From NCBI GenBank assembly GCA_964655065.1, contig CAZZLC010000006.1, positions 124,001 to 188,000 on the forward strand: 64,000 bases of DNA, read 5' to 3'. Positions 61,234 through 64,000 of the stretch are shown here, piece after piece. The notes under the pieces are model-generated. The model had not been told where the DNA came from. It ran no database searches and saw nothing but the letters and a program-made list of their open reading frames with translations. Positions within the stretch are counted from its first letter, which is position 1. Each line of letters starts with the position of its first letter. The stretch is from DRPG01 sp964655065 (GTDB lineage: Bacteria > Myxococcota_A > UBA796 > GCA-2862545). The position numbers and the translations under genes were made by a program.

Positions 61234-62463
61234 ATGTCGCACGTGATCTTCGTCGCGCCGCACTTTCCCGCCAACCAGCGTCGCTTCGTCCACGGGCTGA
61301 AGCGTCACGGGGCTTTCGTGACGGGAATCGTGGACCACCCGATCGAGCAGGTCGATCCGCAGGTTCTGGAGCTGCTCGACGCTTGCGAGTTCGTCGACAA
61401 CGTCACGGATCCCGAGGCGCTGACCGAGGCCACCCGTCGCATACAGGAGCGCGGGACCTGGGTCGACCGCATCGAAGCCACCATCGAGTCGCACGTCCTC
61501 CCCGCCGCCATCGCGCGCCAGATGGGGGGGATTCCGGGCCCGACGCCCGAGCAGGTCGAGCTGTGTCGCGACAAGTTCGTGATGAAGCAGTTCCTGCGCG
61601 AGCGCGGGATCCCGTGTGCGCGCAACGCCGTCGTCGCGAACCGCTCCGATCTGCTCGGCTTTGTCGAGGAGGTGGGCTACCCCATCGTCCTCAAGCCTCG
61701 CGATGCTGCCGGGGCCTATCAGACCTTCCGCATCGAGGGCCCCGAGGACGCAGCTCGCGCGCTGTCGGAGACCCGGCTCGACGAGCACGGCGGCACCATG
61801 ACCGCGGAGCAGTTCGTGTCGGGCCACGAGGGCTTCTACGACACGCTGACCGTGAACGGGGAGGTCCGCTTCGACTTCGTCACGCACTACTACCCCAACG
61901 TGCTGGAGGCGATGCGGACCCGCTGGATCAGTCCCCAGATGGTGCACACCAACCGCCTGGACCGCGGCGGCTACGGGGAGCTGCGGGAGTTCGGACGACG
62001 CGTGATCGACATCCTCGGGCTCGAGACCACGGCCACCCACATGGAGTGGTTCGCGGGCGACATGGGGCTGTGGTTCTCGGAGATCGGGGCGAGGCCGCCC
62101 GGCTGCAACCACTGGGACGTCTACTGCGAGGCCAACGAGCTGGACCTGTACGGAGAGTGGGCTCGCGCCGTTCTCACCGGCCGCGTGGAGGGTGCCCCCA
62201 GCCAGCGGTACTCGGCGGGGCTCATCAGCCTCCGGCCGAGTCAGGACGGCACGATCTCCGGCTACTCCGGGGTCGAAGCGATGTTCGAGCGCCATGGTGG
62301 CCAGATCTTCGCGCACCACCTCCCGGACCCTGGTACGCCGACCCAGTCGGTCGAGGCTGGCTACCTGGCCAACGCGTGGGTGTGCGTGAGGGATCCGGAC
62401 TATGACCGTCTGCGCGAAGTCCTGAACCACATCGGGGAGACCGTGAAGGTCTGGGCGCACTGA
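61234..62463 (+). CDS. ATP-grasp enzyme 2
   Basis: 409 residues. Signature elements: CRDKFVMKQFLRERGIPCAR, YPIVLKPRDAAGAYQTFRIE, TAEQFVSGHEGFYDTLTVNG and GLWFSEIGARPPGCNHWDVY (metal-binding Glu and Asn) in the usual order of carboxylate-amine ligases. N-terminal Rossmann-like segment VIFVAPHFPANQRRF. Together with the preceding gene, two ligation steps can be proposed. Ten nt before the ABC1-type gene. Confidence 0.88.
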   Translation: MSHVIFVAPHFPANQRRFVHGLKRHGAFVTGIVDHPIEQVDPQVLELLDACEFVDNVTDPEALTEATRRIQERGTWVDRIEATIESHVLPAAIARQMGGIPGPTPEQVELCRDKFVMKQFLRERGIPCARNAVVANRSDLLGFVEEVGYPIVLKPRDAAGAYQTFRIEGPEDAARALSETRLDEHGGTMTAEQFVSGHEGFYDTLTVNGEVRFDFVTHYYPNVLEAMRTRWISPQMVHTNRLDRGGYGELREFGRRVIDILGLETTATHMEWFAGDMGLWFSEIGARPPGCNHWDVYCEANELDLYGEWARAVLTGRVEGAPSQRYSAGLISLRPSQDGTISGYSGVEAMFERHGGQIFAHHLPDPGTPTQSVEAGYLANAWVCVRDPDYDRLREVLNHIGETVKVWAH

Positions 62464-62472
62464 AGGAGGCCC

Positions 62473-64000
62473 GTGGCGAACGCGCAGCGTGAGGAGTCCA
62501 CTCGCACCACGGACGTGCTGCGCCTCATCGCCAAATACGGTGGGCCCACCGTCGTGTCCGCCGTGGGCGCGGACCGGTTCGTGGGCCAGCTCTCGCAGAC
62601 CCCCGAGGACCGAGCAGTGCGCGCGAGAGAGCTCGCGAGCGACCTCGAGGCCCTCGGCCCGACCTACGTGAAGCTCGGGCAGATCCTGGCTTCGCGCCCC
62701 GACCTGATCGACGAGCCCTACCGCGTCGCCCTCGGTCGGCTGCACGACGACGTGCAGCCGCTGCCCTGGTCGACCATCGAGGAGACGCTCACCTCCGAGC
62801 TCGGCGACTGGTCGCAGCACTTCGGCACGCTCGACGAGACGCCCCTCGCGGCCGCGTCGATCGGTCAAGTCCACCGCGGTCGGCTCGTCGACGGCACCGA
62901 GGTCGCGGTGAAGATCCAGCGGCCCGGCGTGAAGCACCGCATGCTCGGCGACCTCGACACCTGGATGGCGGTGGCTCGCGTGGCCGAGGCGAGCTCGAAG
63001 CTCGTGGTGGGGTTCAGGCCCGTCGCCACGCTGCAGGAGCTGCGTATCGCGATGCTCAGGGAGTTCGACTACGAGCGCGAGGCGGCGAACCTCGTGCGCC
63101 TCGGCCAGATCCTGTCTTCACACCCGAACCTCGTGGTCCCCGAGGTGATCCGAGACGCTTCGAGCCTGCGGGTACTCACGATGACCTTCGTGGAGGGCGT
63201 GAAGCTGACCCCCTCGATGGACGTGGAGCCCGGGCTCGGCGCCGAGCTCGCCGACGCCTTGTTCGAGGGCTGGCTCGAGCAGATCGTGGTTCGCGGGTTC
63301 TTCCACGCTGACCCCCATCCCGGCAACGTCATGCTCACGCCGGCGCGCACGCTGGCCGTGATCGACGCAGGCATGGTCGGCGTCGTGCCCACACGGCTGC
63401 GGCGCGGGATCGTCAAGCTGTTGCTCGCCGTGTCGGACGGTCGCATCGAGGATGCGGCCGAGATCTTCGTCGGACTCTCTCCGGCCAGCGACGATGCCGA
63501 TCCCCACCGGTTCCGCGACGAAGCTGCCCGGGCCTTGACCGGGGTCGTGGGCGATGACCTCGGATCGATCCAGACGGGGGCGCTCCTCCTCGAGATGCAG
63601 CAGATCGCCACCCGCAACCACGTCGCGGTGCCGCCGTCGTTCACCATGATCGGCAAGGCGCTGCTCCAGCTCGACGAGATTGCGCGGTGCCTCGATCCGG
63701 GGTTCCGTCCCGATCAGGCGATCCGCCAGCACGCCGCCGAGATGATCTCCGAGACGGTCACGCGAGCGGCGTCAGCCCCGCGCATGCTCCAGGCGCTCAT
63801 CGAGGCCGAGGAGCTCGCCGACGCGCTGCCCGATCGCATCGCCCGTATCCTCTCGGTCCACGCGGACAATCGGATGCGCCTGCAGGTGACGTCGCGGGAG
63901 CTCTCGGGGCTCGGCGAGGCCGTGACGCGAGGGGCCCGCATTCTCTCCGCAGGCATGGTGCTGGCCGCCTGCCTCGTGGGCCTGGCCACGCTCGCGTCGG
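62473..64000 (+). CDS. ABC1/UbiB-family kinase-like protein, 3' end beyond window
   Basis: At least 509 residues from a GTG with AAGGAGG 3 nt upstream. Family motifs: YVKLGQILASRPDLI (KxGQ), PLAAASIGQVHRGRLV (Ala-rich loop), EVAVKIQRPGV, EFDYEREAANLVRL, FFHADPHPGNVML and the metal-binding VIDAGMVG. UbiB-type proteins are ATPases implicated in isoprenoid-quinone or lipid-related pathways; many have C-terminal membrane helices, and AGMVLAACLVGLATLAS at the window edge fits one. Co-directional and closely spaced with the two ATP-grasp genes. Confidence 0.92.
   Translation, partial: MANAQREESTRTTDVLRLIAKYGGPTVVSAVGADRFVGQLSQTPEDRAVRARELASDLEALGPTYVKLGQILASRPDLIDEPYRVALGRLHDDVQPLPWSTIEETLTSELGDWSQHFGTLDETPLAAASIGQVHRGRLVDGTEVAVKIQRPGVKHRMLGDLDTWMAVARVAEASSKLVVGFRPVATLQELRIAMLREFDYEREAANLVRLGQILSSHPNLVVPEVIRDASSLRVLTMTFVEGVKLTPSMDVEPGLGAELADALFEGWLEQIVVRGFFHADPHPGNVMLTPARTLAVIDAGMVGVVPTRLRRGIVKLLLAVSDGRIEDAAEIFVGLSPASDDADPHRFRDEAARALTGVVGDDLGSIQTGALLLEMQQIATRNHVAVPPSFTMIGKALLQLDEIARCLDPGFRPDQAIRQHAAEMISETVTRAASAPRMLQALIEAEELADALPDRIARILSVHADNRMRLQVTSRELSGLGEAVTRGARILSAGMVLAACLVGLATLAS

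Overview
High-GC bacterial scaffold (about 70% G+C over most of its length), very probably from a Myxococcota-type (former deltaproteobacterial) genome. Supporting signs are a secreted beta-helix/MopE-like/thrombospondin-3 protein ending in a Cys, a membrane helix and an Arg cluster in the style of MYXO-CTERM, many Cys-anchored lipoproteins, TPR-loaded kinases and sigma factors, and dense, overlapping operons with many GTG/TTG starts. The taxonomic call is inference. Two 100-N gaps (1455-1554 and 49718-49817) show that this is an assembled draft. The first gap is flanked by an exact 55-bp duplicate, so it is probably a k-mer overlap rather than missing DNA.

Layout. 1-8.8 kb: a TPR-histidine kinase running off the left edge, a tiny regulated-looking ORF, two hypothetical genes, a TetR regulator with two tandem palindromic operators in its divergent promoter, xseA translationally coupled to a membrane sulfatase-like gene, prfC, and an ankyrin protein. 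9.1-11.2 kb: a compact four-gene cassette (TPR protein A, a 54-residue exported-looking peptide, a sigma-70-like factor, TPR protein B) in which the two TPR proteins are clear paralogs; this is the best candidate for an undescribed system. 11.2-13.4 kb: a lipoprotein and a SAM methyltransferase.

13.4-42.3 kb: a large cell-surface polysaccharide locus. It holds a heparinase-like lyase, WecG/TagA glycosyltransferase, two O-antigen ligase/polymerase-type membrane proteins (one with C-terminal TPRs), a DGK1/SEC59-type lipid kinase, a DegT aminotransferase, a nucleotide-sugar dehydrogenase fused to an FkbM methyltransferase, a MYXO-CTERM-like beta-helix protein, an initiating phosphoglycosyl transferase, two sulfotransferases, a GT4 enzyme, a Wzc-like co-polymerase/tyrosine kinase, a beta-helix lipoprotein, a TPR-FAAL-SGNH-acyl-carrier megaenzyme and a methyltransferase-TPR-glycosyltransferase fusion. 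Together these suggest a sulfated, possibly acylated and methylated exopolysaccharide. A NifU/Nfu Fe-S protein lies inside the locus.

42.3-49.9 kb: an eroded, accessory-looking region with an SDR 3' remnant, an MBOAT 3' remnant beside a lower-GC RTX protein, a disrupted Cys-rich lipoprotein whose lipobox Cys codon is TGA, a Uma2-family gene, a cyclophilin lipoprotein, a DHA2-type MFS exporter and a deleted oxidoreductase next to the second gap. 49.9-64 kb: a coupled operon of a pentapeptide-repeat channel-like protein, a metzincin lipoprotein and a HEAT protein; then a cobalamin-binding protein, a two-CBS protein, an MFS-PlsC fusion coupled to a hybrid histidine kinase, and at the right edge a three-gene unit of two ATP-grasp enzymes and an ABC1/UbiB kinase-like protein that is cut by the window end. 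I saw no rRNA, tRNA, CRISPR array or transposase.
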